Position numbers and translations under genes: made by a program. This document shows, in pieces, positions 24,532 to 33,191 of a stretch of 50,450 nucleotides of DNA. Position 1 is the stretch's first letter, and each line of letters starts with the position of its first letter. This DNA is from Myxococcales bacterium UBA5297 (GTDB lineage: Bacteria; Myxococcota; Myxococcia; Myxococcales; UBA5297): contig DHSB01000069.1 in NCBI GenBank assembly GCA_002408385.1, positions 11,917 through 62,366 of the forward strand, written 5' to 3'. Below the pieces are notes generated by a model, which was given only the letters and a program-made list of their open reading frames with translations, did not search any database and was not told where the DNA came from.

Positions 24532-26769
24532 TCAGTCACCGGCGCCCCGGAAATCGAACACCGACAGCCCGAACGCCGAGTAGGTCTCGACGACGCCCGG
24601 CGCGGCGCGAAGGTTCGCAAGCAGCACGTTCCGCTGCTGCAGGCCGATCAGGTAATCGGTCTCGAAATCCTCGCGGACGACCGACACCCAATCCCGTTCC
24701 CGCGCCTGCCCGGGATCGACAACCCGCGTTCTTCCTTCAATGACGCCCGACCAGAGTCGGAAGGTCTCGCCGGGCGCCCGGCCGCGCGGCGTGTGGTGGA
24801 ACATGTAATGGGGATCGAGGGCGACGAGGTACCGCTGCCTGTCGCTGAAGTGCATCAGCACGACGGTGTCATCCCATTCGGTCTCGAAGACCTTCGCGCC
24901 GTCGGGCGCGTGCGAGCGCAGGTAGAGCGCCGCTTCGCGCTGTGGGGGCGGGGAGAAGTACCCGACCACGTCGACGGCTCCGTAGACCGCCCGCACCAGC
25001 ACGAGAAGGCCCGTCAATCCGAGCGCGCCTGTCACCGCCAGGCGGGCCGCGGGCTTCAATCGCCTTATTCGCGCGAAGAACCCGGCCTGCCAGAGGTCGC
25101 GGAGGGCGAGGGTGAAGGCGAGAGCCGCGAACGGCGCGAGGTACTCGATGAACCGCTGGCTGCGCAGGAAGAGGACCCACCACGCGAGCGTCGCCACGCC
25201 GGCCGCGAGCGTGGCGCGCGAGGGTCGAATCCTCCCGACGACGAAGGCCGCCAGCAGAACGACCGCGGGCAGCCAGATGCTGAACATGCGCAGGCCGTCG
25301 AAGCCGTTGATCTTCTGAAACTCCACGGCCGCGTCGACCTGGGGCCCGGCGGTGAAGAGCGGGGTATCGAAGAGCCTGCCCAACGCGGCGGCGACGGGAG
25401 CGAGGAACGACGACGAGCTGATCGAGACGTTGACTATCCCCAGCAGGCGCAGGTGGTTGATGGCGTTCGGATGGATGGCCAGGCCGGCGACGATCCCCGC
25501 GGTGACCGCGGCTGCCGGCTTCCACCAGCCGGCCCGGGTTCCGTCCCGTCCCCCGGCGATCAGGTCTACGGCGGCGACCAGCCCGACGACCGCGAGCAGC
25601 GCGTGCGGGGCGACGTAGGCGAGCGCGTAGACCGCGCCGAGCGCGCCGAGGAGCAGGTGCCGGCGGTTGAGGGCCAGATGCCAGCCGAGCACCATGCAGC
25701 TCATCGAGAGGAGCTGCGGGCGGCACATGAAGAAGCGGTACGCGAAGAAGTCGCTGCCGAGGACGAGCAACGCCGCGCCGAGCCAGCCCCAGCACCCGGC
25801 GTTGCGGCGCAGCACCAACCCGAGCACGAAGATCAAGAGAGCCTGAAAGAAGGCGACCGCCAGGCGCGCGCGTTGGACGAGCGTGTCCGGACCGAGGAGC
25901 CTTCGCGGCGCGCGCAGCGCCTCGGGCAGCGCCGAGAGCGGCTCGCCGCGACCGGCGACGAACCGTTCGATCTCGGCGCGGTCGTCGAGCTCGGGGTCGA
26001 GGAAGCCGCGGTGGTCGTCGAGCTCGAGCCCGCCCGAGTCGAGCGCGGCGCGGGCCGAGGAGCGCAGGTGGACGAGCGTGAAGGGCACGCGCCCGCCGCC
26101 GCCGGTCGCGAGCCGCGCGCGCCCGAGGTAGCGCCGGTCGCCGAAGAGCGTCAGCAGCGCGCCCTCGGTCAGCTCGGGGTCTTCGGGCAGCGCTGCGTGG
26201 CCCGTTCCAAGGTGGAGCAGCTCGCCGGTCGCGCCCGCTCCATCGACCCGATACCCGGCGTGCAGCGGCGCCTCGGACGCAACCTCGACCAGCCGCCCGC
26301 GGACCTGGCCGTCGCCCTCGACCGCCGTGACCTCGAAGACGGCGACCGGCTCCAGCCCTGTCGCGGGGCAGACCTCGAGCCGAGCGCCCGGCTGCACCTC
26401 GCTTCCCGCGGAGAGCTGTGCGAGCGGCGGGTCAAGCCCTTCGACCGGGCCGACCCGCGGAGGCGGCGGCTCCCAGCCGAGCGTGAAGGGCGCGGCGAGC
26501 AGGTGGAAAAGGTACTCGATGTCCGACCATTGCTCGGCGAAGACCGTGGCGCGCAGCCAGGGGAAGCGCCCGTCGGAGAAGGCGAAGGGGCCGCGCGTCG
26601 CGTAGAAGGAGCCGACCTTGATGTGGAAGTGGCCGTCGACGTCGGCGAGATAGGGCGGGCTGAGCAGCGAGAGCGGCGTCCAGAGGGCCCAGACGAGGAG
26701 AAAGGCGCCCATCGCTCGGGCCGCGCCGCGAAGTCGAGGCGGGCGCGCGCGGGGCTCGGTCGGCGACAT
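24532..26769 (-). CDS. Large polytopic membrane protein, GT-C glycosyltransferase-like
   Basis: A 745-residue protein with about 10-12 hydrophobic helices. After the first helix comes LADVDGHFHIKVG, an acidic/His motif placed as in GT-C enzymes (Stt3 and PMT-like), where the first outer loop holds the catalytic acid. A soluble stretch of about 200 residues (roughly 95-290) is inserted before the next helices. A C-terminal soluble domain (FETEWDDTVVLMHFSDRQRY... to the end) follows. GT-C proteins move sugars from lipid carriers to acceptors outside the membrane, but neither donor nor acceptor can be assigned. ATG 26769 is used; the upstream TTG would add 12 codons. TTGACC lies upstream and no ribosome binding site is seen. 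Confidence 0.75.
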   Translation of the reverse strand: MSPTEPRARPPRLRGAARAMGAFLLVWALWTPLSLLSPPYLADVDGHFHIKVGSFYATRGPFAFSDGRFPWLRATVFAEQWSDIEYLFHLLAAPFTLGWEPPPPRVGPVEGLDPPLAQLSAGSEVQPGARLEVCPATGLEPVAVFEVTAVEGDGQVRGRLVEVASEAPLHAGYRVDGAGATGELLHLGTGHAALPEDPELTEGALLTLFGDRRYLGRARLATGGGGRVPFTLVHLRSSARAALDSGGLELDDHRGFLDPELDDRAEIERFVAGRGEPLSALPEALRAPRRLLGPDTLVQRARLAVAFFQALLIFVLGLVLRRNAGCWGWLGAALLVLGSDFFAYRFFMCRPQLLSMSCMVLGWHLALNRRHLLLGALGAVYALAYVAPHALLAVVGLVAAVDLIAGGRDGTRAGWWKPAAAVTAGIVAGLAIHPNAINHLRLLGIVNVSISSSSFLAPVAAALGRLFDTPLFTAGPQVDAAVEFQKINGFDGLRMFSIWLPAVVLLAAFVVGRIRPSRATLAAGVATLAWWVLFLRSQRFIEYLAPFAALAFTLALRDLWQAGFFARIRRLKPAARLAVTGALGLTGLLVLVRAVYGAVDVVGYFSPPPQREAALYLRSHAPDGAKVFETEWDDTVVLMHFSDRQRYLVALDPHYMFHHTPRGRAPGETFRLWSGVIEGRTRVVDPGQARERDWVSVVREDFETDYLIGLQQRNVLLANLRAAPGVVETYSAFGLSVFDFRGAGD

Positions 26770-27097
26770 GGCGCAGAAGACAACATGGACGATCGGGGTG
26801 GTCAAGCAACCGGCCGCGACCGGCGGGCGAGCAGGGGCGCACCTCGGGAAGACGGCCTACGCACCTGGGGTTCTCTGCCGCGCTTGTTTCTCCGGGGCGG
26901 GGAATTGACCTTTTAGATGTGTCTGGTCCATTCCCTATCCCCGCGCGATTGATGACGGGGTCGGGGCGCCAATCTCTTGCACCGACGACGCGAAGCCAGT
27001 CTGTTGGGCCCCTGTGCCGCGGTGCCCGGCATCGGCGGGACGGCTCGCTTATCCAACCCTCGAACCGCCGGCACCGTCGCCCGGAGGGGCGCACTCA
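26770..27097. other. Divergent intergenic region
   Basis: This separates the GT-C-like gene (minus) from the DUF2141 gene (plus). A TTGACC (26905-26910) is seen on the plus strand, with no good -10 at normal distance. I see no gene or repeat here. Confidence 0.35.
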
Positions 27098-27610
27098 ATG
27101 ACAGCGACCGGCTTCGCGATTCTTGTCGCCCTCGCCATGTCGCAACCGCCCGCGGAGGCCGCTGAACCCGGCACGCCGGTTCCCCCCGCTCAGTCACAAC
27201 CGTCCGCTGCGGCCCCTGCTGTTGAGCCGCCGGCCGGCCCCGCGCCGGTCACCGTGGAGTTGGTCGGCTTCCGGAGCGCGCGCGGAAAGGTGCGCCTTGC
27301 GCTGTACAGAAGTAAGGACGGCTTCCCCACCGACTTGAGCAAGGCGACTCGCGTGGACGAGGCCGCGGTGACCGGTAAGCGCGTGGTCGTGACGCTCGAG
27401 GGCCTCGAGCCTGGGATTTGGGCTATCGCCGCCTACCACGACGAGAACGGCAACGGCGAGCTCGACACCAACGTCGTCGGCATCCCGACGGAAGGGCTCG
27501 GGGTTTCGAACGACGCGAAGGGAAGCTTCGGCCCTCCGAAGTTCGAGGGCGCCCGGTTCGAGCTCGACGGGACGCCGCGGCGGCTGCGGATCACCATTCG
27601 CTATCTCTGA
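27098..27610 (+). CDS. DUF2141 secreted protein
   Basis: A 170-residue exported protein. A short signal peptide (MTATGFAILVALAMS) is followed by a Pro/Ala-rich linker, then the DUF2141 domain (PF09912) from about residue 50. It has VRLALYRSKDGFP, the conserved YHDENGNGELDTNVVGIPTE and GVSNDAKGSFGPP. The domain resembles a small beta-sandwich of unknown role in the cell envelope; the D-x-N-G-N-G-x-L-D loop looks able to bind calcium. CGGAGGGG lies nine bases before the ATG, which decides the start. Confidence 0.9.
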   Translation: MTATGFAILVALAMSQPPAEAAEPGTPVPPAQSQPSAAAPAVEPPAGPAPVTVELVGFRSARGKVRLALYRSKDGFPTDLSKATRVDEAAVTGKRVVVTLEGLEPGIWAIAAYHDENGNGELDTNVVGIPTEGLGVSNDAKGSFGPPKFEGARFELDGTPRRLRITIRYL

Positions 27611-27798
27611 GCTGGACCGGGCCTCCGTCCGTCGGGCAGACCGCCTGCCAGGCTGCAAGGGCTCGGGCGCCCAGGCCTTCGTTGCGCGCCAAAGCGATCG
27701 AGACGCTCTTTACGCGGCTTCCGGTGCGCCGGATTCTTGGCTTGGGGTCGACGGCCTGGGCTACCTTACCGAGCGGATTCCTCATCGGAGCGTCGACC

Positions 27799-28401
27799 GT
27801 GCCCCGACCCTCTCATCGCGCCGCGCTACTCTTCGCGCTCGTTGCCTTCGCCCTGTTGCCGGGCGCGACGCGCGCACACGCGCAGCACGCGGGGGCGCTC
27901 TACCACGGCGCCGGAGGCCCCTTTCTCTCGACGGCGTTGGTGAGCGTGGAAGGCGGGCGCCGCCTCACGCTCACCTCGACCGGCGGTTCTGGCTACTCGT
28001 ACCACTTCGACGGCCGCTTCCGGATCGGCGGTGGTGGCCAGGGCAGCGTCGCCTCCAGCCGCGACGGCGACTGGAAGGGCTCGGTCGGGTACGGCGGCTT
28101 GCTCTTGGCCATCGATCCGCTGGGCCGCGGGATCTGGGAGCTGCCCCTCGGGCTCGAGGTGGGCGGTGGGCGGTTGACTGTGGAGCGGCCGCTCCGCGCC
28201 GACGACCCGGGGCGCATCGAGCGCTCCTCTGCCGCCTTCTTCTCGCTGCGCGCCTTCGTCGGGCCAGAGGTGCGGCTGCTGAGGACCGCCAAGCTCGCGC
28301 TGCACCTGAGCTATCAGATCGGGATCCACGAGGGCATCGCGCTGCGCAGCGCAGGGGTGACGCTGCAGGCGGTCTTCCTGCTGCCGCGCCCTGGGCACTG
28401 A
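27799..28401 (+). CDS. Secreted, probably outer-membrane beta-barrel-like protein
   Basis: A 200-residue protein with a signal peptide (AALLFALVAFALLPGATRAHAQ). The mature part is rich in glycine and alternates polar and hydrophobic residues (SYHFDGRFRIGGGGQGSVAS, SVGYGGLLLAI, LALHLSYQIGIHEG), as in small outer-membrane barrels. No exact family is recognised. The GTG start is supported by GGAG eight bases upstream, and a TACCTT -10-like box lies about 30 bases upstream. The frame is open further upstream but overlaps the DUF2141 gene without coding character. Confidence 0.7.
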   Translation: MPRPSHRAALLFALVAFALLPGATRAHAQHAGALYHGAGGPFLSTALVSVEGGRRLTLTSTGGSGYSYHFDGRFRIGGGGQGSVASSRDGDWKGSVGYGGLLLAIDPLGRGIWELPLGLEVGGGRLTVERPLRADDPGRIERSSAAFFSLRAFVGPEVRLLRTAKLALHLSYQIGIHEGIALRSAGVTLQAVFLLPRPGH

Positions 28402-28730
28402 CCGCGCCGCGGCGCCTCGGGGCGGTCACCTCCGCGGCGTATCGAATCGCGAGGGGCTCGGGCCTCTTTCAGGCGAGCCAGCAGCGCAGAAGTGCCACGG
28501 GCGGGCGCGCGGAGGGCGTGCGTCCCGCGCGCGTCCCAGCCTTGAGAGCACTACCTCTTCGCTTCGCCGAGGAAGACCTGGTACTCGCTGGGCGCGGTGA
28601 CCTCGCCAGCCTGCTCGGAGGTGATGGGACCGCGGCCGGCGGGCCGCACGGGAGGGCGTGGTACGGTGGCTTGCCTCGCACGACTGGGTATCGCAGGTGA
28701 CCCGCCGACAGAGGGTGAAGACTCAAGGCG
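28402..28730. other. Intergenic gap, possibly holding a very small gene
   Basis: Apart from a possible 32-codon frame (28551-28649, listed separately) nothing is recognised. TACGGT near 28661 is a weak -10 candidate for the next gene. Confidence 0.4.
28551..28649 (-). CDS. Possible 32-residue protein or gene remnant
   Basis: From GTG 28649 the frame reads VRPAGRGPITSEQAGEV... and ends ...FLGEAKR. In the last 26 codons third positions are almost all G or C while second positions are mixed, the pattern of real coding sequence here and unlike the flanks. There is no ribosome binding site, but TACCAC lies eight bases upstream of the GTG, as in other possible leaderless genes here. It may be a tiny gene or the decayed 3' end of one. 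Confidence 0.28.
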   Translation of the reverse strand: MRPAGRGPITSEQAGEVTAPSEYQVFLGEAKR

Positions 28731-30269
28731 ATGATGAGCGAACCGGCCAGCCCGCGCGCCGAAGCACCGCAGGCGCCCTCGCCCGCCTTCGACCGGCGGC
28801 TGTTCCTGGTCATGTCGCTCGTCTGGTTCGCGCAGTTCGTCTGTCTGACCGCCGATCCGGTGGTCAACAACGACCTCTGGCACCAGATGGCCTTGATCCG
28901 CGAGAGCCGCGCGCAGGGCAGCCTGCTCACCGCCGATCCCTACGCGTTCACTCCCACCCTTCCCCGGTTCATCCAGCACGAGTGGGGCGCGGGCGTGATC
29001 GCGCTCTACGTCGCCGAGCACTTCGGAATCGCCGGCCTCTGGCTCTTGAACTACGGGCTCGAGCTCGCCTTCACCGCGCTGCTGCTCGGGTGCCTCTTTC
29101 GGCGCCGGGTCGACCCGCGAACCCTCCTGCTCCTGTCGCCTATCGCCGTGGCGCTCTTCGTCCCGGGCTTCTACTCGCCGGTTCGCGCCCAGAGCTTTTC
29201 GTTCCTGCTGTTCGTCGCGTTGCTCGCGTTTCTGGAGCTCGATCGGCGCGGCAATCGCTGGTGGATCACGGCGTGGCTGCCATTGCTCGTGGTCTGGCTC
29301 AACGTGCACGCGGGCTTCTTCGCGGGGCTCGGGATGCTCGGGGCCTACGCGGTCGAGCGGGCGTGGAACAGGCAGCCGTTCGCGCACCTGGCCGTCGTGC
29401 TGCTGGTCTCCGCCGCCGCGGTGGCGATCAATCCGTATGGCCTCGAGTACTACGGCTATCTCGCCGAGGCCCTGACGATGCGCCGCCCGCGCATCGGCGA
29501 GTGGAGCCCTGTCTGGCGGTGCTGGCCGGAGGCGCTCTTCTTCGCGGCCTCCTTGCTGCTCTTCGCCTACGCCGCCTGGAAGAAGGGGCCGAGGCGGATG
29601 GCGGGGTTCCTCGTCGTCCTGGTCACCGCGATTGCCGCCGCGCGCGCGTTGAAGATGCTGCCTATCTACGGCATCGCCTGGGCCTGGTTCGTGCCGGCGC
29701 ACCTGCAGGACTTGAGGATTGGCGAGGCGCTCGGCGCGCTCTGGCAACGGCGTAGGCGGGTCGCGGTCTCCTTGCTCGGCGTGGCCTGCGTGTGGGCGGC
29801 CGCCAATCCGATCTCCATCGGCGGCTTCTCGCTCGGCGTCCCCGGAGTGCCGCTCGCGGGCCCGAACGGCTTTACCTATCCTGTCGGCCCGGTCGACTAC
29901 CTGCGCGAGGCGGGCTTTCGCGGCAACGTGGCGACGCACTTCGGTACCGGCGCCTACGTGCTCTGGAAGCTCTTCCCGGACGCGAAGGTCTCGTGCGACA
30001 GCCGGTACGAGACGGCCTATCCGAGCTCGGTCGTCGAGGAGAACTTCCGGCTCTACGGCGCGCACGAGGGCTGGCAAGAGATCCTGCGGGACGGCGAGGC
30101 CGACGTCGTCATCGTCGAGAAGGCCGAGCCTCTCGCCTCCGCGCTGCCGAGCCTGACCGGTTGGCGGCGGGTCTACGAAGACGACGCCCACGACGTCTAT
30201 GCGCGAGAGGGCTCGGAGCTGCCGCTGCGCGACAGGCGCGGCGAGAGGATCTTCGGCAGCTTTCCGTGA
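28731..30269 (+). CDS. Polytopic membrane protein, GT-C-like
   Basis: A 512-residue protein with about 10 hydrophobic helices. The first outer loop has VVNNDLWHQM, then ADPYAFTP and FIQHEWGAG, a pattern resembling the GT-C acid/His loop and like that of the 24.5-26.8 kb gene. The C-terminal 140 residues form a soluble domain (VDYLREAGFRGNVATHFGTG, SCDSRYETAYPSSVVEENF). Family members are common in soil proteobacteria and usually annotated as hypothetical. A sugar-transfer role to lipid or protein is inferred from topology only. Two ATGs lie side by side (28731, 28734), with AAGG just upstream. Confidence 0.78.
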   Translation: MMSEPASPRAEAPQAPSPAFDRRLFLVMSLVWFAQFVCLTADPVVNNDLWHQMALIRESRAQGSLLTADPYAFTPTLPRFIQHEWGAGVIALYVAEHFGIAGLWLLNYGLELAFTALLLGCLFRRRVDPRTLLLLSPIAVALFVPGFYSPVRAQSFSFLLFVALLAFLELDRRGNRWWITAWLPLLVVWLNVHAGFFAGLGMLGAYAVERAWNRQPFAHLAVVLLVSAAAVAINPYGLEYYGYLAEALTMRRPRIGEWSPVWRCWPEALFFAASLLLFAYAAWKKGPRRMAGFLVVLVTAIAAARALKMLPIYGIAWAWFVPAHLQDLRIGEALGALWQRRRRVAVSLLGVACVWAAANPISIGGFSLGVPGVPLAGPNGFTYPVGPVDYLREAGFRGNVATHFGTGAYVLWKLFPDAKVSCDSRYETAYPSSVVEENFRLYGAHEGWQEILRDGEADVVIVEKAEPLASALPSLTGWRRVYEDDAHDVYAREGSELPLRDRRGERIFGSFP

Positions 30270-30492
30270 AGTGTCGCGTTCGGTTCCGCTCGCCCTGAGC
30301 TTTGCGCCGGGCCCTCGCTCGGCCGTGACCTTAGAACCAACAGGCCTGTCGATGGGCGCCCGCCCCCCGGTCGGCCCGAGCGAGGGTAGACCGAGCTTGC
30401 GAAGGGCCCCGCGAGTTTGCTCGAGGTCAATTGGAGGGAGCGAGCCGGGCTGCAGGAGATGTTTCGACACCTCTCGAGCCCGGGCTTGGACC
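30270..30492. repeat. Convergent gap with partial family A repeat
   Basis: The stretch around 30385-30420 (GAGGGTAGACCGAGCTTGCG) resembles the left end of the family A repeat. CGACACCTCTCGAG at 30469-30482 is the inverse of the GAGAGGTGTCG found near 32088. No gene is seen. Confidence 0.4.
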
Positions 30493-32058
30493 TCAGCGCG
30501 GTGGCGCGAGCTCGTCGAGGGCCTCGCGGTACTTGGGGACAAGCTCGACGGCGTGACCAAAGGCCGCCTGCGCTTCGGCAAGCCGCCCCTGGGCCTTCAG
30601 GACGAGCCCGAGGTTGTAGAAGGCGACCTCGTAGCGCGGGTTGATCTCGAGCTCGCGACGAAGCATCCGCTCGGCCTCTTCGAGCTCTCCTTTGCGCAGC
30701 AGCACCACGCCCAGGTTGTTGCGGACGATCGGCTCCGAATCGCTGAGCGCGGCGCCCGCCCGAAAGGCCCGCTCGGCCCGCTCGAGATCCCCATGCTCGA
30801 GGAAGGCGCTGCCGGCGGTGACCTGCGCGAGGGCGCTGCTCGGCGATCCGGTGACGCAGGCCTCGGCGAAGGCGAGCGGGTCGCGGTAGCTCGGCAGGTA
30901 GCTGAGCGTCCGCACGGCGAGCAGGGCGATGGCGCTGCCGGCGGCGAGGCGCGCGAAGCGAAACGGGCGCAGGGTGCGCAGCGCCGCGCCCGCGAAGACG
31001 AGCGCGCCGACGAGCGGCAGATAGAGCCGGTTCTCGAGGATGTGCTCGTCGCTGACGGGCAGCGTGAGCCCGAGCGGTCCGAGGAAGACCAGAGCGCCGA
31101 AGGCGGCGACCCGACGCGACTCGGCGGGCATGCGCGCCCAGGCCAAGCCGCAGAGGGCGAGCGCGGCTATCGCGGGGAGCCACGAGGTGTCGGGGGCGTG
31201 GGCGACGACGGCAAGCTCGAGGGGTACGACGGTCTTGCCGAGGGCGTGCGCGAGCGACGGCAGGTGCAGCACGACCTCGCGCAGGCGCTCGGCGGGCAGG
31301 AGCGGAGGCGACTGGACATCGAGGCTCGAGCGGAGCAGCAGCCAGGCGAGAAAGGCGAGCGCCCAGCCGATGACCACGCTGCGCTCGACGAGCTGCCGCC
31401 ACGGACGCCTGTCGACGAGCCGGGCCTCGGCGAGCAGGAGAATCGGCAGCATCGCCCCGCTCTCCTTGGTGAGCAGCGCCAGCAGCAGCAACAGCCCGTG
31501 CCCGATGAGCGGGGCCTTGCCTCCACGCCGCCGGTAGACGGTGAAGAGCAGCCAGGAGGCGAGCACGAAGACGGTGAGGAGCAGGTCGTTGCGACCGGGA
31601 ATCCAGGCGACGCTCGCCGTCGCCGCCGGGTGGACCGCGAAGGCGGCCGCGAGCCAGAGCGCGAGCGCGCGGTTCGCGAGCCATCGCTGAAGCAACCCGA
31701 AGACCATCCAGGCGGCGAGCAGGTGCAGCACGAGGTTGGTCGCGTGGAAGACCGCCGGCGAGAGCCGCCCGAGCCTGGCGTCGAGCATGAAGCTCAGCAC
31801 CACCAGCGGACGGTAATAGAGCTCCTCGCCCTGCCGGCCGTCGGTGTAGGCCTGGCGAAAGACCTCGAGCACGCTTCCGTCGCGCAGCAGGAAGGCCTCG
31901 CGGTCGAGGATGAACGCCTTGTCGTCGAGGCCGCTCCAGCCGAAGAGCAGCGTCGGGCCGAAGGCGAGCGCCGCGAGGAGGCCGAGCGCGGCGTGCGGCG
32001 CCCAGCGACTCTTGGGGCCGGGAGCACGGTGCGCGCTCGGTTGGTCGGTTCGATCCAC
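30493..32058 (-). CDS. TMTC-like membrane protein with C-terminal TPRs
   Basis: A 521-residue protein. The N-terminal 360 residues contain about nine hydrophobic helices with the motifs of the TMTC/O-mannosyltransferase-like family: WSGLDDKAFI (acidic pair in the first outer loop), FHATNLVLHLLAA, AAFAVHPAATASVAWIPGRN, LLTKESGAML and ENRLYLPLVGAL. Residues about 395-515 form three TPR units (GDLERAERAFRAGAAL, GELEEAERMLRRELEINP, GRLAEAQAAFGHAVELVP). Relatives add mannose to proteins in eukaryotes; the bacterial members are mostly untested. The start is GTG, with TAGAAT seven bases upstream and no ribosome binding site. Confidence 0.85.
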   Translation of the reverse strand: MDRTDQPSAHRAPGPKSRWAPHAALGLLAALAFGPTLLFGWSGLDDKAFILDREAFLLRDGSVLEVFRQAYTDGRQGEELYYRPLVVLSFMLDARLGRLSPAVFHATNLVLHLLAAWMVFGLLQRWLANRALALWLAAAFAVHPAATASVAWIPGRNDLLLTVFVLASWLLFTVYRRRGGKAPLIGHGLLLLLALLTKESGAMLPILLLAEARLVDRRPWRQLVERSVVIGWALAFLAWLLLRSSLDVQSPPLLPAERLREVVLHLPSLAHALGKTVVPLELAVVAHAPDTSWLPAIAALALCGLAWARMPAESRRVAAFGALVFLGPLGLTLPVSDEHILENRLYLPLVGALVFAGAALRTLRPFRFARLAAGSAIALLAVRTLSYLPSYRDPLAFAEACVTGSPSSALAQVTAGSAFLEHGDLERAERAFRAGAALSDSEPIVRNNLGVVLLRKGELEEAERMLRRELEINPRYEVAFYNLGLVLKAQGRLAEAQAAFGHAVELVPKYREALDELAPPR

Positions 32059-32065
32059 GCGCGGG

Positions 32066-32071
32066 ATTCTA
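32066..32071 (-). promoter_or_regulatory. -10 box seven bases before the TMTC-like start, possible leaderless transcript
   Basis: On the minus strand TAGAAT is followed by CCCGCGC and then the GTG start. Transcription starting about seven bases after a -10 box would begin at or next to the start codon. No -35 box is evident. Confidence 0.45.
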
Positions 32072-32777
32072 GCGAAGCTGCGCCGCTCGAGAGGTGTCGC
32101 GAAATCACTCTGAGCTGTGGCACGCCGAACGACTCACGCGGATCCAAGAATCGGGACAACGGAGGCACCGCCGAGACCGCTGGCCCGCACACCCACCGTG
32201 CTCGACTCGGATCACCGAGGGCGCGCCTGGGGGGCGATCGCACGTGCCGGTGCGTGGGCCTGGCTGCTCATTTCGCACTGCTCACCGACGATGCGGTGCC
32301 CGCGCCGTGTCCAGGCGTACTGCAGTGCGATCAAGCCGGAATGCGGAAGGCCAGCACACACGATCGCCCCTCCCAGGCCCGCGCAACCAAGCGCGCTGCG
32401 AGCACGCTGGTCGTGCGGGCCGTTTGGGAGGGGGAGGGCCCACCGGCGCTCGAGCGGATCCGGGCCTGCGATCCGGGCACACGGCTTCAACCGACCGACC
32501 GGCAAGACGTTTGGATTGGATCATCCGGCGGAGGTCAAGTCCGCACGTAGCCTCCCGGGGACCGAGGGAGGCGGAGTCGGGCCCTCGACTTCGCCTGCCC
32601 CGAGCCTGCCGAGGGGCTCGGACCGACCGGTAATCGCTCGAAGGATTCTTCGACACCTCTTCCGCCTCGCTTCTGCTCCTCTTCTTGATGCGCGCACGCA
32701 GGCCGCCGAGAGACGGCGGCGCTCCTCGCCTCGCGCGAGACTCGGCGGCTAGTAAAGGCGAGGAGCCGATCGCCGGC

Positions 32778-32807
32778 TTGACAAGCGGTCGTTTCGCTTC
32801 AGGTTGT
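32778..32807 (+). promoter_or_regulatory. Possible promoter of the small secreted protein
   Basis: A perfect TTGACA (32778-32783) is followed after 18 bases by GGTTGT (32802-32807), a poor -10, and then six bases to the ATG. If used, the transcript would be nearly leaderless. Confidence 0.35.
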
Positions 32808-32813
32808 GCGGGC

Positions 32814-33134
32814 ATGAACGCTCGGTTCCAGCGCGCAGCCGCCAGGCTGCTGCTCGTCCTCCTGTGCCTCCTCGGCGCCGGGGTGGCGAGCGGGTCGGCT
32901 GTCGCCGAGCCGGCCGCGCAGGTGCGGGTCGTCGGCCGGCTCGAGCGAGCCAAGGCTCCGGGAACCGAGCCCAAGCGCGTGCGCGGCGCGCCGCAAGCCG
33001 AGCGTGCACCGGCGAACCGTGTCGCGAGCCTGCCTGTGGCGCTCCCACGCGCCGGACCCCTCGGGCCCACGCCTGAGAAGGCGCCTTTCGAGCCGGAGCC
33101 TCTCTACCTTCGCAATCGTGCGCTGCTGATTTGA
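32814..33134 (+). CDS. Small secreted proline/alanine-rich protein
   Basis: A 106-residue protein with a signal peptide (RLLLVLLCLLGAGVASGSAVA, cleavage near AVA-EPA). The mature 75 residues are rich in Arg, Pro and Ala, with no cysteines and no recognisable fold. The ATG precedes the signal peptide directly; no clear ribosome binding site is seen. A 56-codon gene follows after 57 bases. Function unknown. Confidence 0.6.
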   Translation: MNARFQRAAARLLLVLLCLLGAGVASGSAVAEPAAQVRVVGRLERAKAPGTEPKRVRGAPQAERAPANRVASLPVALPRAGPLGPTPEKAPFEPEPLYLRNRALLI

Positions 33135-33191
33135 GCCCTCTCCCGTCCGTCCGGGCCGCAGTCCGTCCGTTCCGAGCCAAGGGAGAGAAGC

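Larger units (their letters stand above)
32059..32813. other. 755-base divergent gap made largely of dispersed repeats
   Basis: No gene is supported. It holds a piece of the 84-bp unit (ATCACTCTGAGCTGTGGC near 32103), a family C copy (about 32240-32400; CAGGCCCGCGCAACCAAG at 32374-32391 equals 10340-10357), a piece like the 60-bp repeat (32545-32625), and a family D copy (32680-32750, shared with 44995-45060). Each element occurs elsewhere in the window in another order, so this is a mosaic of repeat units. Confidence 0.6.

Noticed and set aside
24793..26916. 707-codon plus-strand open frame
   Set aside because: It is antisense to the GT-C-like gene; composition is Glu/Arg/Gly-rich with no motif.
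28551..30581. 676-codon minus-strand open frame as a gene
   Set aside because: It runs antisense through a well-supported membrane protein; only its last 26 codons have coding-like bias, reported separately at low confidence.
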